A stretch of DNA of 64,000 nt, from the NCBI GenBank assembly GCA_937925635.1, contig CALALX010000103.1:20849-84848 (forward strand), given 5' to 3'. Shown piece after piece: positions 34,156-42,118 of this stretch (position 1 is its first letter; every line of letters begins with the position of its first letter). This DNA is from an uncultured Caulobacter sp. (GTDB lineage Bacteria; Pseudomonadota; Alphaproteobacteria; Caulobacterales; Caulobacteraceae). A model generated the notes under the pieces. The model worked only from the letters and a program-made list of their open reading frames with translations. It did not search any database and was not told where the DNA came from. A program made the position numbers and the translations under genes.

Positions 34156-34515
34156 CTAAGCGGCCTGGGCGGCTTCCCGCTTGAGCCGGATCAGACCCGC
34201 GCCGACCGCAGACGACGCCTCGCTGTAGGCCGTGCCGCTGTTCAGCATCGCCTCGGCTTCCTCGTAGCGCCGGGCGTTGATCGCGTTGGCCACACGGCCA
34301 GCTTCACGATGGAACGCCGCATGCAGGGAGAGGCACTCATTGAACACCGGCGAACGGCCCAGGGCGATCCGGCCCTCGCCATGCATCCAGCGTCCCAGCT
34401 CGCAGCAGTTATCGGCACCGATGCTCGCGGCGTCGACCGCCTCGCAGCGGGAAATGGCCGAGCGGAGCTTCATTTTCCACTGGGCGTGCGCCTGGATGGC
34501 GGTGTCGAGGTTCAT
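34156..34515 (-). CDS. stand-alone CZB (chemoreceptor zinc-binding) domain protein
   Basis: 119 residues made of one CZB four-helix domain: His10 with Trp13 (AHAQWK), then Cys38 in CELGRW (pattern CxLGxW), then His65 and His69 (LHAAFH, HxxxH). Together these give the 3-His/1-Cys zinc site defined for chemoreceptor and diguanylate-cyclase CZB domains. Here the domain is free, with no methyl-accepting or GGDEF part. No signalling gene adjoins it. A zinc-responsive adaptor is an inference. Confidence 0.8.
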   Translation of the reverse strand: MNLDTAIQAHAQWKMKLRSAISRCEAVDAASIGADNCCELGRWMHGEGRIALGRSPVFNECLSLHAAFHREAGRVANAINARRYEEAEAMLNSGTAYSEASSAVGAGLIRLKREAAQAA

Positions 34516-34668
34516 TCCGGTCTCCCCCTTGAATCGAGGCGGAGGTCATAGCGGTTCGGTGTTGCCGCTTTGCTTGCCCGATCTGGGCCGGCCGCGATCT
34601 CCGCCCTGCACTCGGCGGGAAAAGCACGCCCCTACCGGCCCTCGCCGATTCCCGCTAAGGAACGGAGC

Positions 34669-35955
34669 ATGAACGGTCTCGACCCTCTCCTGATCCTCGC
34701 GGCCGCCGCCGGCCTGCTTGCCTTGGCCTTCCTCGGTTGGGCGCTGATGGAACGCCGTCGGGCGGGCGCCGCCGAACAGCGGGCTTGGGATCTGCGCGAG
34801 CGCTACGCCGAGACCGAGGCGCGGATGCGGGTGTTCGAGGACCAGGCCGGCGCCCAGTCGGAGCTGCTGCGCGCCCAGGCCGCGCAGTCGGCCGGCGCGG
34901 TGGCCGAGGAGCTGCTCAAGCGCGCCGACGAGACCTTCAGAAACCGCGAGCTGCTGGCCCAGCAACGGATCGAGGCGCAGCTCAAGCCCGTGGCCGAGAC
35001 CCTGGCCAAGTTCGAGGCCCAGGTCACCGCCGCCGAGAAATCCCGCGCCGAGGAAACCGGCGGGCTCAAGCAGCAGATCGCCGCCCTGATGGAGGCTTCC
35101 ACCGCCACCCAGGCCGAGGCCCGCAAGCTGTCGGCCGCCCTGCGTCGCGGGGCGGGGGTGCAGGGCCGCTGGGGCGAGCAGACACTGCGCAACGTGCTCG
35201 ACGCGGCGGGCCTCACGGCGCACTACGACTTTTCCGAACAGTTCAGCCTCGACACCGAGGAAGGCCGCCGCCGCCCCGATGTGAAGGTGAAGATGCCGGC
35301 CGGCGCCGTGTTCGCCATCGACGCCAAATGCTCGCTGAACGCCTTCATGGACGCCCAGGAGGCTGTCGACGACGCCGCGCGGGAGGCCGCCCTGACCCGC
35401 CACGCCCAGAGCGTGCGCGGGCACATGCAAGGCCTCTCCGCCAAGGCCTACTGGGACCAGTTCGCCAGCGAGCGCTCGCCCGACTTCGTGGCCATGTTCG
35501 TGCCCGGCGACGGCTTCCTGGCGGCGGCGCTGGATCGGATGCCCGACCTGATGACCGAGGCGATGGACAAGCGCGTGCTGCTGGTCACTCCGACCACCCT
35601 GTTCGCGCTGTGCAAGGCCGTCGCCTACGGCTGGCGGGTCGAGGAGCAGGCCGCCAACGCCGACAAGATCGCCGCTCTCGGCCGCGAGCTCTACAAGCGC
35701 CTGTCGGTGATGGGCGGCCACGCGGCCAGCGTGGGCAAGGCGCTGGAGGCGGCGGTGGGCCGCTACAACCAGTTCGTCGGCTCGCTGGAGACCCAGGTCC
35801 TCACCCAGGCCCGCCGCTTCGAGGACCTCAAGGTCGACCACGAGGGCAAGGAAATCCCGACGCTCGAGCCGGTCGAGACCACGCCCCGCCAGTTGACCAA
35901 GTTGTCGGGCGAGGAGCCCACGACCCTGCGCGCCATCGGCGGCGGCGAGGCCTGA
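34669..35955 (+). CDS. rmuC: DNA recombination protein RmuC homologue
   Basis: 428 residues: N-terminal membrane helix (LLILAAAAGLLALAFLGWAL), a long coiled coil (about 35-150, Ala/Glu/Gln-rich), then the RmuC domain with the nuclease-like FAIDAKCSLNAF motif and VAMFVPGDGFLAAAL. RmuC proteins limit inversion-type rearrangements. Start ATG 34669 has AAGGAACGGAGC upstream. It is 54 bp upstream of def. Confidence 0.93.
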   Translation: MNGLDPLLILAAAAGLLALAFLGWALMERRRAGAAEQRAWDLRERYAETEARMRVFEDQAGAQSELLRAQAAQSAGAVAEELLKRADETFRNRELLAQQRIEAQLKPVAETLAKFEAQVTAAEKSRAEETGGLKQQIAALMEASTATQAEARKLSAALRRGAGVQGRWGEQTLRNVLDAAGLTAHYDFSEQFSLDTEEGRRRPDVKVKMPAGAVFAIDAKCSLNAFMDAQEAVDDAAREAALTRHAQSVRGHMQGLSAKAYWDQFASERSPDFVAMFVPGDGFLAAALDRMPDLMTEAMDKRVLLVTPTTLFALCKAVAYGWRVEEQAANADKIAALGRELYKRLSVMGGHAASVGKALEAAVGRYNQFVGSLETQVLTQARRFEDLKVDHEGKEIPTLEPVETTPRQLTKLSGEEPTTLRAIGGGEA

Positions 35956-36009
35956 CGCGGCATTGCCCCGCCTTGACGGTCGGGATTGCCGCCCCTACCT
36001 CGTGAGCCG

Positions 36010-36576
36010 ATGACCCTGCGCCGTATTCTCACCGTCGACAACGCCGCCGATCTGGCGGTGCTCAAGCGCGTCTCCACGCCCGTCGAGGGCGGCGTCACCG
36101 ACGAGCACCGGGCGCTGATGGACGACATGCTGGAGACCATGTACGCGGCTCCGGGCATCGGCCTGGCCGCCGTCCAGGTCGGCGTCGACAAGCGCATCAT
36201 CGTCATGGATCTGGGCGACCGCGACGTCGCGACGTCGGCCTCCGACGTCGACCCGGCCGACGAGACCGTTCGACGCAACCCGCGTTTCTTCGTCAATCCC
36301 GAGATCACCTGGGCCTCGGAAGACCTCTTCACCTATGAGGAAGGCTGCCTGTCGGTGCCGGAGATCTTCGACGACGTCGAGCGCCCGGCGCGCGTCAGGC
36401 TTCGCTATCTCAACTACCAGGGCGAGACCGTCGAGGAGGAGGCGACCGGCATGTACGCGGTTTGCATCCAGCACGAGATGGATCACCTCGAAGGCGTCCT
36501 GTTCATCGACCACCTGTCGCGTCTCAAGCGCGAGCGCGCGATCAGCAAGGTGAAGAAGGCCGCCCGCGCGGCGTAG
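36010..36576 (+). CDS. def: peptide deformylase
   Basis: Removes the N-formyl group from new proteins using a metal (Fe2+ in vivo). The three signature motifs are present: GIGLAAVQVG, EGCLSVPE (Cys ligand) and QHEMDHLEGVLF (HExxH ligands). Length is 188 residues, with an insertion about 65-90 (DVATSASDVDPADETV) that is longer than in E. coli Def. ATG 36010 is the family start. fmt lies about 490 bp downstream on the same strand, separated by an opposite-strand lipoprotein gene. Confidence 0.96.
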   Translation: MTLRRILTVDNAADLAVLKRVSTPVEGGVTDEHRALMDDMLETMYAAPGIGLAAVQVGVDKRIIVMDLGDRDVATSASDVDPADETVRRNPRFFVNPEITWASEDLFTYEEGCLSVPEIFDDVERPARVRLRYLNYQGETVEEEATGMYAVCIQHEMDHLEGVLFIDHLSRLKRERAISKVKKAARAA

Positions 36577-36656
36577 GCCGCCCTGGAGGAGACGGTGTCG
36601 GGGGGCGCTCGAAACCGCGCCCCCGGCGTTGCGTGGCACGCCGTCCGTGCGAAACC

Positions 36657-36980
36657 CTACTGCTTGCGGCTCGTATCCCCGGCCGCGGCGCGGGCCTCGT
36701 CGGCTTCGCGGCGGGCGTCGTCCGATGCGTCGGCGACGCCTTCCTGGACCTCGGCGGCGCCGTCCTTGACCGCGTCGGCGGCCTCCGCGCCGGCGTTCGC
36801 GACCGCCGCGCCGGCTTCCTTGACCTCGGGGTTGGCGGCGATGTCGCCGGCCGCTTCCTTGACTTCCGCGCCGGCCGCTTCCGCGCCTTCCTTGATGTCG
36901 GTGCGGTCAGCCTTGCTGCAGGCGGCGACCGACAGGCCGGCGGCGGCGACGAGGGTGGCGGCGAGGATGAACTTGCGCAT
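36657..36980 (-). CDS. small Ala/Glu/Lys-rich lipoprotein
   Basis: 107 residues: a lipoprotein signal with lipobox ending SVAAC (acylated Cys21), then a low-complexity amphipathic helix with repeated EAG/KEA units (AGAEVKEAAG, PEVKEAGAAV, ADAVKDGAAEV). No known domain; small helical lipoproteins of this kind are common in Caulobacterales. Start 36980 has GGAAGG 8 nt upstream. It is inserted between def and fmt on the opposite strand. Confidence 0.75.
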   Translation of the reverse strand: MRKFILAATLVAAAGLSVAACSKADRTDIKEGAEAAGAEVKEAAGDIAANPEVKEAGAAVANAGAEAADAVKDGAAEVQEGVADASDDARREADEARAAAGDTSRKQ

Positions 36981-37067
36981 GGGGGCCCCTTCCGTGGTGT
37001 CCTGTCGATCAACGATCTGTGACCGGGCGGGTTCCCGTCCACCGCCTTGACCTGTAAACGGCCCGCC

Positions 37068-37994
37068 ATGCGCCTCGCCTTCCTGGGAACTCCCGACTTC
37101 GCGGTTCAAAGCCTGGCGGCCCTGCTTGAGGCCGGGCACGAGATCGCCTGCGTCTACTCCCAGCCGCCCGCGCCGCGCGGTCGCGGCCAGACCCTGCAAC
37201 CCTCGCCCGTCCACGCCTTCGCCGAAAGCCGGGGCCTGACGGTGCGCACGCCGGCATCGATGAAGGCCGAGGCGGAGATCACCGCCTTCGAGGCGCTGGA
37301 CCTCGATGCCGCCGTGGTCGTCGCCTTTGGCCAGATTCTGGTCCAGCGGGTCCTCGACGCCCCCAGGCTCGGCTGCTTCAACGTCCACGCCTCCCTGCTG
37401 CCGCGCTGGCGCGGCGCGGCGCCGATCCAGCGCGCGATCATGGCCGGCGACGCCGTTACCGGCGTGCAGGTCATGCGCATGAGCCTGGGCCTGGACGAGG
37501 GCGACATCGTTGCGACCGAAACGGTGCGCATCGGCCCGCTCGACACGGCCGGAATCCTGACCGGCCGTCTGGCCGAGGCCGGCGCGCGCCTGCTGCCGAC
37601 CACCCTGGCCGCCCTCGCGGCCGGGACCGCCGTGGCGACCCCGCAGGCGGTCGAGGGCGTTACCTACGCGAAGAAGGTCAAGACCGCCGAGGCGCGCATC
37701 GACTGGTCGCGGTCGGCCCGCGAGCTGGACTGGCACATCCGCGGCCTGTCGCCCTTTCCCGGCGCCTGGTTCGAGGCGCCGTCCGCGAAGGGACCGTTGC
37801 GGGTGAAGGCTCTGTTGTCGCGCGCCGAGGACGCCACGGGCGCGCCCGGCGAGGTGCTGGACGACGCGCTGCTGATCGCCTGTGGCGAGGGGGCGATCCG
37901 CCTGCTGCGCGCCCAACGCGAGGGCAGGAGCGCCCAGGACGCCGACGAGTTCGTGCGCGGCTTTCCCTTAGCCGCCGGGACGGTGCTGGCCTGA
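37068..37994 (+). CDS. fmt: methionyl-tRNA formyltransferase
   Basis: Formylates initiator Met-tRNA from 10-formyl-THF. 308 residues: N-terminal MRLAFLGTPDFAVQSL, the catalytic Asn-His block FNVHASLLPRWRGAAPIQRA, GVQVMRMSLGLDEGDI with the catalytic Asp, and a C-terminal OB-like tRNA-binding domain from about 205. ATG 37068 matches the family start. The stop overlaps the truA start (TGATG). Confidence 0.96.
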   Translation: MRLAFLGTPDFAVQSLAALLEAGHEIACVYSQPPAPRGRGQTLQPSPVHAFAESRGLTVRTPASMKAEAEITAFEALDLDAAVVVAFGQILVQRVLDAPRLGCFNVHASLLPRWRGAAPIQRAIMAGDAVTGVQVMRMSLGLDEGDIVATETVRIGPLDTAGILTGRLAEAGARLLPTTLAALAAGTAVATPQAVEGVTYAKKVKTAEARIDWSRSARELDWHIRGLSPFPGAWFEAPSAKGPLRVKALLSRAEDATGAPGEVLDDALLIACGEGAIRLLRAQREGRSAQDADEFVRGFPLAAGTVLA

Positions 37995-38737
37995 TGCCGC
38001 GCTATCGCCTGACCATCGAATACGACGGCGGCCCCTATCGCGGCTTCCAGGCCCAGGGCGACCTGCCGAGCATCCAGGGCTCGATCGAACGGGCGATTCT
38101 CGGCTTCAGCGGCGAAACGCTGCGCATCCACGCGGCCGGCCGCACGGACACCGGCGTCCACGCCACCGGGCAGGTGATCCACGTCGACCTGGCCAAGGCC
38201 TGGAAGCCCGAGGTGGTGGTCAACGCCCTGAACGCCCACCTCGTCCCAGAGCCGATCGCCGTGCTGGACGCGGTCATGGTCGGCGACGACTGGCACGCGC
38301 GCTTCTCGGCGAAGGAGCGGCGCTACCAGTACCGGGTCCTGAACCGCCTGGCGCCGCCGGCCCTCGACCAGGGCAAGGTCTGGCACGTCAAGAAACCACT
38401 CGACGCCGAGGCCATGCATGCGGCGGCGCAGGCGCTGGTCGGCCACCACGACTTCACCACCTTCCGCGACATGCAGTGTCAGGCGAAGTCGCCGATGAAG
38501 ACGCTCGATGTCGCCGCCGTGCGCCGCGAGGGCCAGATGGTGCTGCTCGAGTTCGCGTCGCGCAGCTTCCTGCACCGCCAGGTCCGCTCAATGGCCGGAT
38601 CGCTGGTCGAGGTCGGCGTTGGCCGCTGGACGCAGGCCGATCTGGTCGCCGCGCTGGAGGCGAAGGATCGTCGCGCCTGTGGCCCGGTGGCTCCGGCCGA
38701 CGGGCTCTACTTCACGGGCGTGCGCTACGACAGCTGA
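37994..38737 (+). CDS. truA: tRNA pseudouridine(38-40) synthase
   Basis: Modifies U38-U40 in the anticodon stem of many tRNAs. 247 residues; the catalytic Asp is in AAGRTDTGVHATGQ and the conserved ARFSAKERRYQYR and FASRSFLHRQVRSM blocks are present. ATG overlaps the fmt stop by one base, giving a def / fmt-truA translation cluster. Confidence 0.96.
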   Translation: MPRYRLTIEYDGGPYRGFQAQGDLPSIQGSIERAILGFSGETLRIHAAGRTDTGVHATGQVIHVDLAKAWKPEVVVNALNAHLVPEPIAVLDAVMVGDDWHARFSAKERRYQYRVLNRLAPPALDQGKVWHVKKPLDAEAMHAAAQALVGHHDFTTFRDMQCQAKSPMKTLDVAAVRREGQMVLLEFASRSFLHRQVRSMAGSLVEVGVGRWTQADLVAALEAKDRRACGPVAPADGLYFTGVRYDS

Positions 38738-38755
38738 CCCTGCGCGCCCGTGACA

Positions 38756-38788
38756 ACGCGTTGAGTTGCACTGTTTGGTCAAACGCGT
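38756..38788. promoter_or_regulatory. inverted repeat upstream of the HTH gene at 38800
   Basis: ACGCGTT and AACGCGT are separated by 19 bp; a second inner dyad GTTTGGTCAAAC (38773-38784) overlaps the right arm. It ends 11 bp before the start codon. The site is a candidate autoregulatory operator. Confidence 0.4.
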
Positions 38789-38799
38789 AGTGGACGGCG

Positions 38800-39282
38800 A
38801 TGGACGCGACAGACCTCAACGTCACCCGATTCGTGAACCGGCTTGGCCTCGACCTCTTCATCCGCACGGCCGTGGCCCTGGCGGATCTATTTGGCGGCGA
38901 CGCGTTGCGCGGACTCATCTTCGTGAGCGCCGCGCACCTCAATGTGGCGCACCTGAACAGTCCGCGTATTCTAAATCCCCTCGCTTCGGACGGGCTGTTT
39001 CCCGACTCGCTCCGCCGGCCGACTTCGGCCTACGCGGTCGCCAAGTTCCTCGGCCTGCCGCGAGAGACCGTGCGCCGCCACCTGCTGGCGCTTGTCGAGG
39101 CCGGATTCTGCGCTCGTATCGAGGAGAATGGCTACGTCGTGACGTCCGAGACACTCCGGCGTCCAGCGCTCATCCGCCTGGCCCGCTACGTCCAGTCCCA
39201 GACCATGTCCGTCGTGGACGATCTCGCCGCCTCCGGCATTGGCCCGACAGCCGGCGGCGCGGGCGCGCCAAAAGCGGACTGA
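38800..39282 (+). CDS. winged-HTH regulator (paralogue of the protein at 41272-41844)
   Basis: 160 residues. The C-terminal half carries a winged HTH (SAYAVAKFLGLPRETVRRHL, then LALVEAGFCARIEENGYVVT); the N-terminal half is a hydrophobic helical region (LFIRTAVALADLFGGDALRG). The LPRETVRR.L..L.E.G core is shared with the product at 41272-41844. I cannot place it in a named family; it resembles IclR/MarR-type DNA-binding halves. Convergent with dapE. Confidence 0.75.
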   Translation: MDATDLNVTRFVNRLGLDLFIRTAVALADLFGGDALRGLIFVSAAHLNVAHLNSPRILNPLASDGLFPDSLRRPTSAYAVAKFLGLPRETVRRHLLALVEAGFCARIEENGYVVTSETLRRPALIRLARYVQSQTMSVVDDLAASGIGPTAGGAGAPKAD

Positions 39283-39318
39283 AGCGCGCTACTGCAGGTG
39301 GAAGCGGGCGATCGCCGG

Positions 39319-40473
39319 CTACCGGGCTGCCTCGCCGAAGCGCGCGAAGTAGCGCTCGATGATCGCGGCGTAGGTCGCGGTGAGCGCGCGCAGCTGGCTG
39401 ACCGGCACCTGCTCATCGACGGCGTGCATGGTCTGGCCGACGAGGCCGAACTCCAGCACCGGGCAGAGGCTCCGAATGAAGCGGGCGTCGGAGGTGCCGC
39501 CGGTGGTCGACAGGTCCGGGTCCTCGCCAGTGGTCTCGCGGACGGCCTCCGCGACGACATCGGTGAACTCGCCCCGGCGAGTGAGGAAGGCTTCGCCGCT
39601 GATCAGGGTCTTCACCTCGACTCGCCCGGAGAAGGCCTCGCCGGCCTGCGCCGCGACGCCCTCGATCCAGCTCTGCAGGTCGGCGCCCTTGTGGGCCGGA
39701 TTGAAGCGGATATTGAGCCGCGCCTTCGCCTCGGCCGGAATGATGTTGGTGGCGGTGTTGCCGACGTCGACCGTGGTGACCTCCAGGTTAGACGGCTGGA
39801 ACCCCTCGTAGCCGTCATCCAGGACCCGCGCCTGCAGCCGCGATAGAATGTCGATCAGCACCGGGATCGGATTGGCCGCGCGGTGCGGGTAGGCGACATG
39901 GCCCTGCTTGCCGGTCACCGTGATCCAGCTGTTCACGCTGCCGCGGCGACCGATCTTGATCATGTCGCCCAGCCGCTCGGCGCTGCTGGGTTCGCCGACG
40001 ATGCAGTGGTCGATGACCTCTCCCTCGGCTTGCAGCGCCTCGACCACCTTCTTCGTGCCGTCGAGCGCGACGCCCTCTTCGTCGCCGGTGATCAGGAAGC
40101 TGAGCGAACCTGCCGTCTCGCCGACCTGAGCCACCGCCGCGACGAAGGCGGCGATCGAGCCCTTCATGTCAACGGCGCCGCGGCCGATCAGGACGTCGTC
40201 GCTGTTGATGTCGGCGGCGAACGGACTGCTGGTCCAGGCTGCTTCGTCGCCGACCGGCACTACGTCGGTGTGGCCGGCGAAGCAGAGGTTCGGCCGCGCC
40301 GATCCGCGCCGAGCGTAGAGGTTCTCGATCTCGCCAAACCTCATCCGACGGCAGTTGAAGCCCAGGTCTTCCAGGGCGCGTTGCAGCACGTCCATCGCCC
40401 CCTCGTCGGCCGGAGTGACGGATGGGCGGCGGATCAGCGCTCGGGCGAGGTCGAGGACGTCGAGGGTCAGCAT
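39319..40473 (-). CDS. dapE: succinyl-diaminopimelate desuccinylase
   Basis: Hydrolyses N-succinyl-LL-2,6-diaminopimelate in the lysine/peptidoglycan pathway. 384 residues, M20A-type dizinc enzyme: CFAGHTDVVPVGD, IGRGAVDMKGSIAAF, ITGDEEGVALDGT, VGEPSS and the late GGTSDARFI. It works one step apart from DapD, encoded about 1.6 kb away on the same strand. Confidence 0.96.
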   Translation of the reverse strand: MLTLDVLDLARALIRRPSVTPADEGAMDVLQRALEDLGFNCRRMRFGEIENLYARRGSARPNLCFAGHTDVVPVGDEAAWTSSPFAADINSDDVLIGRGAVDMKGSIAAFVAAVAQVGETAGSLSFLITGDEEGVALDGTKKVVEALQAEGEVIDHCIVGEPSSAERLGDMIKIGRRGSVNSWITVTGKQGHVAYPHRAANPIPVLIDILSRLQARVLDDGYEGFQPSNLEVTTVDVGNTATNIIPAEAKARLNIRFNPAHKGADLQSWIEGVAAQAGEAFSGRVEVKTLISGEAFLTRRGEFTDVVAEAVRETTGEDPDLSTTGGTSDARFIRSLCPVLEFGLVGQTMHAVDEQVPVSQLRALTATYAAIIERYFARFGEAAR

Positions 40474-40652
40474 GGCGAGATGCCTTTAGAGCCCGCCGCC
40501 CGGCCGCGCAAACGGCCAGGTCCGGCGCCATGCGGCGCGCCGGGATTTCAAGGCCCGCGGCGCCCGGAACGGGCCGCCCGGAATGGAGCCCCGATTCGTT
40601 GAGGCGGAGCGCCAGGCGCGGCCTGATCGGACGGTCGAAACGGAGACCGGCC

Positions 40653-41267
40653 ATGCCCTTGCTCGATCATCACCTCCCCCCGCCGGCGCTGTTCGCGCTG
40701 TTTCGTGACGCGTCCGGCGGACGCGCCGTTCGCGCCAGTCCGTCGTCGCGCGGCGGTGGTCGTCCCGTCGCGCCTCGCGCGGATCGTTACTTTCTGCATG
40801 TCCGCGCCGTCGCCGCGGACGGGTTCGCCAACCTGTTCCAGTTCTCGCTCGCCGACGACTCCGGCGGGGTGGCGGTCAGCGTGTTCGTTCGGGGACGCGA
40901 CCCGGTCGACGACCTGCTCGGCCCCCCCGCCGCCGCCGATGCGCCGCCGCCCGTGCCGACCATCACCTGGGCCGCCCTCGATGAAGCCCTCGCACCCTGC
41001 CGCGGCGCCTGGATCATCGCCTTCGGGCGGATGCTGCATGGCAGCTTCCTGCCGGTAGCCACCCGCGCCGGCGTCGCCAGTCTCGACTGCGCCCGGGCGC
41101 GCTTCCTGAAGGTGGCGCGCCGGCGGGGCCTCGGCCTCAGTCCCGGCGATGTCGGCGATCTCAACGATGCTCGCCGGCTGATCGGCCTGCCGCCCGTCCG
41201 CTCGGCCGACGCCGCTCAGCGGGCCCTCGGCCTTCGCGAACTCTGGCGCTGGATGGACGGCGTCTGA
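40653..41267 (+). CDS. hypothetical protein, 204 residues
   Basis: CGGAG 8 nt before ATG 40653 supports this start; the open frame upstream is not needed. The protein is soluble, Pro/Arg/Ala-rich at the N-terminus (residues 20-45), with a beta-rich middle (YFLHVRAVAADGFANLFQFS, GGVAVSVFVRGRD) and a basic helical C-terminus (ARFLKVARRRGLGLSPGDVG, ALGLRELWRWMDG). The WAALDEALAPCRGAWIIAFG block suggests an alpha/beta fold. I recognise no family. It lies between dapE and a regulator gene and is convergent with the latter (4-bp gap). Confidence 0.7.
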   Translation: MPLLDHHLPPPALFALFRDASGGRAVRASPSSRGGGRPVAPRADRYFLHVRAVAADGFANLFQFSLADDSGGVAVSVFVRGRDPVDDLLGPPAAADAPPPVPTITWAALDEALAPCRGAWIIAFGRMLHGSFLPVATRAGVASLDCARARFLKVARRRGLGLSPGDVGDLNDARRLIGLPPVRSADAAQRALGLRELWRWMDGV

Positions 41268-41271
41268 GCCC

Positions 41272-41844
41272 TCAAGGTTTCACACCATCCCAGAACAGCG
41301 GGCTGAGCGCATAGAAGAACTGGTCGATGTCGGTGTCTGGTCCACAGTAGAACAGTCCGTCCTCACCGCGTTCGACCAGGCCTCTTTCGAGCAGGACCAC
41401 GAGCTTTCGTCGAACCGTCTCGCGCGGGATCCGGGTGATCTCCGACAGGCTGAGGATGTTCAATCCCTTCCTGCGGACGACGACGGTTCGCGCCCCCTTG
41501 GCCTTCGCCTCGGCGGCAAGGTTGGCGGAGGCCAGGTCGGTCAGGACGAACAGCAGGTGCAGCAGAAACTGGTCCAGGTCGCCGTCATGCCGGGCGCGCA
41601 GCCGGATCAGCACCGAGGACAGCGAGCCGCCCCATTTGTAGAAGAAGCGCGCCACGTCCCGACCCAGGTAGTCGTCGACCCAGCGGTCTGCCGAGGCCGG
41701 GGCAACCGGTCGCTCCGTCGCCTGGACCGTCCGCGTATTCGGCGAGGCGGCGCAGAACCTGTTAAGATTAACGCCGCTGAACTTCGAGTTCCCTTGTGAG
41801 ACGCGTGTGTAGTCAATGGCGAGTGTCGTACCGCCGGCCATCAT
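41272..41844 (-). CDS. winged-HTH regulator (paralogue of the protein at 38800-39282)
   Basis: 190 residues. An HTH near the C-terminus (ILSLSEITRIPRETVRRKLV, then VLLERGLVERGEDGLFYCG) shares the PRETVRR core with the 38800 gene product. A helical region precedes it (GDLDQFLLHLLFVLTDLASA). The N-terminal 50 residues are poorly ordered, so the true start could be internal; two tandem ATGs (41844, 41841) exist with no clear RBS. Role unknown. Confidence 0.7.
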   Translation of the reverse strand: MMAGGTTLAIDYTRVSQGNSKFSGVNLNRFCAASPNTRTVQATERPVAPASADRWVDDYLGRDVARFFYKWGGSLSSVLIRLRARHDGDLDQFLLHLLFVLTDLASANLAAEAKAKGARTVVVRRKGLNILSLSEITRIPRETVRRKLVVLLERGLVERGEDGLFYCGPDTDIDQFFYALSPLFWDGVKP

Positions 41845-41907
41845 ATTACAATCCCGTCGATTGCCGTGCTCCCACGCCGCCCGTCACTCGACAGAAAAAC
41901 GATGTGA

Positions 41908-41938
41908 CAAGGCGCCGCAACTTTAAAGCGGCGCCTTG
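41908..41938 (-). terminator. strong hairpin, probable terminator of the argB-HAD-dapD transcript
   Basis: CAAGGCGCCGC and GCGGCGCCTTG form a perfect 11-bp stem with a 9-nt A/T-rich loop. On the minus strand it is followed at +9 by a TTTTT run. It lies 177 bp beyond the dapD stop, after the palindromic repeats, and upstream of the 41844 regulator gene. Confidence 0.5.
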
Positions 41939-42002
41939 CGATTCTTTCCTGTGGATGGGCGGGGGAGCGCGAACGAGCGGTGCGCCGCGCGGCCAGTCGG
42001 CC

Positions 42003-42118
42003 CTAGAGCACGATGGCATCAGACGGAATCGTCTGATGGCTGAATCGTGCTCTAGAATCAAAGGTGTAGAGCCTGATTCAGGGTTCAGATTGTTCCATCT
42101 GAACCCATCAGGCTCTAG
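42003..42118. repeat. two compound palindromes ending in CTCTAG, one holding the dapD stop
   Basis: Unit 1: outer arms CTAGAGCACGAT / ATCGTGCTCTAG (42003-42014, 42044-42055) enclosing CATCAGACG / CGTCTGATG. Unit 2: TAGAGCCTGAT / ATCAGGCTCTA (42067-42077, 42107-42117) enclosing GGGTTCAGAT / ATCTGAACCC with a 6-nt loop. Both are near-perfect hairpins. The dapD stop codon (42115-42117) is inside the right arm of unit 2. Confidence 0.85.
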
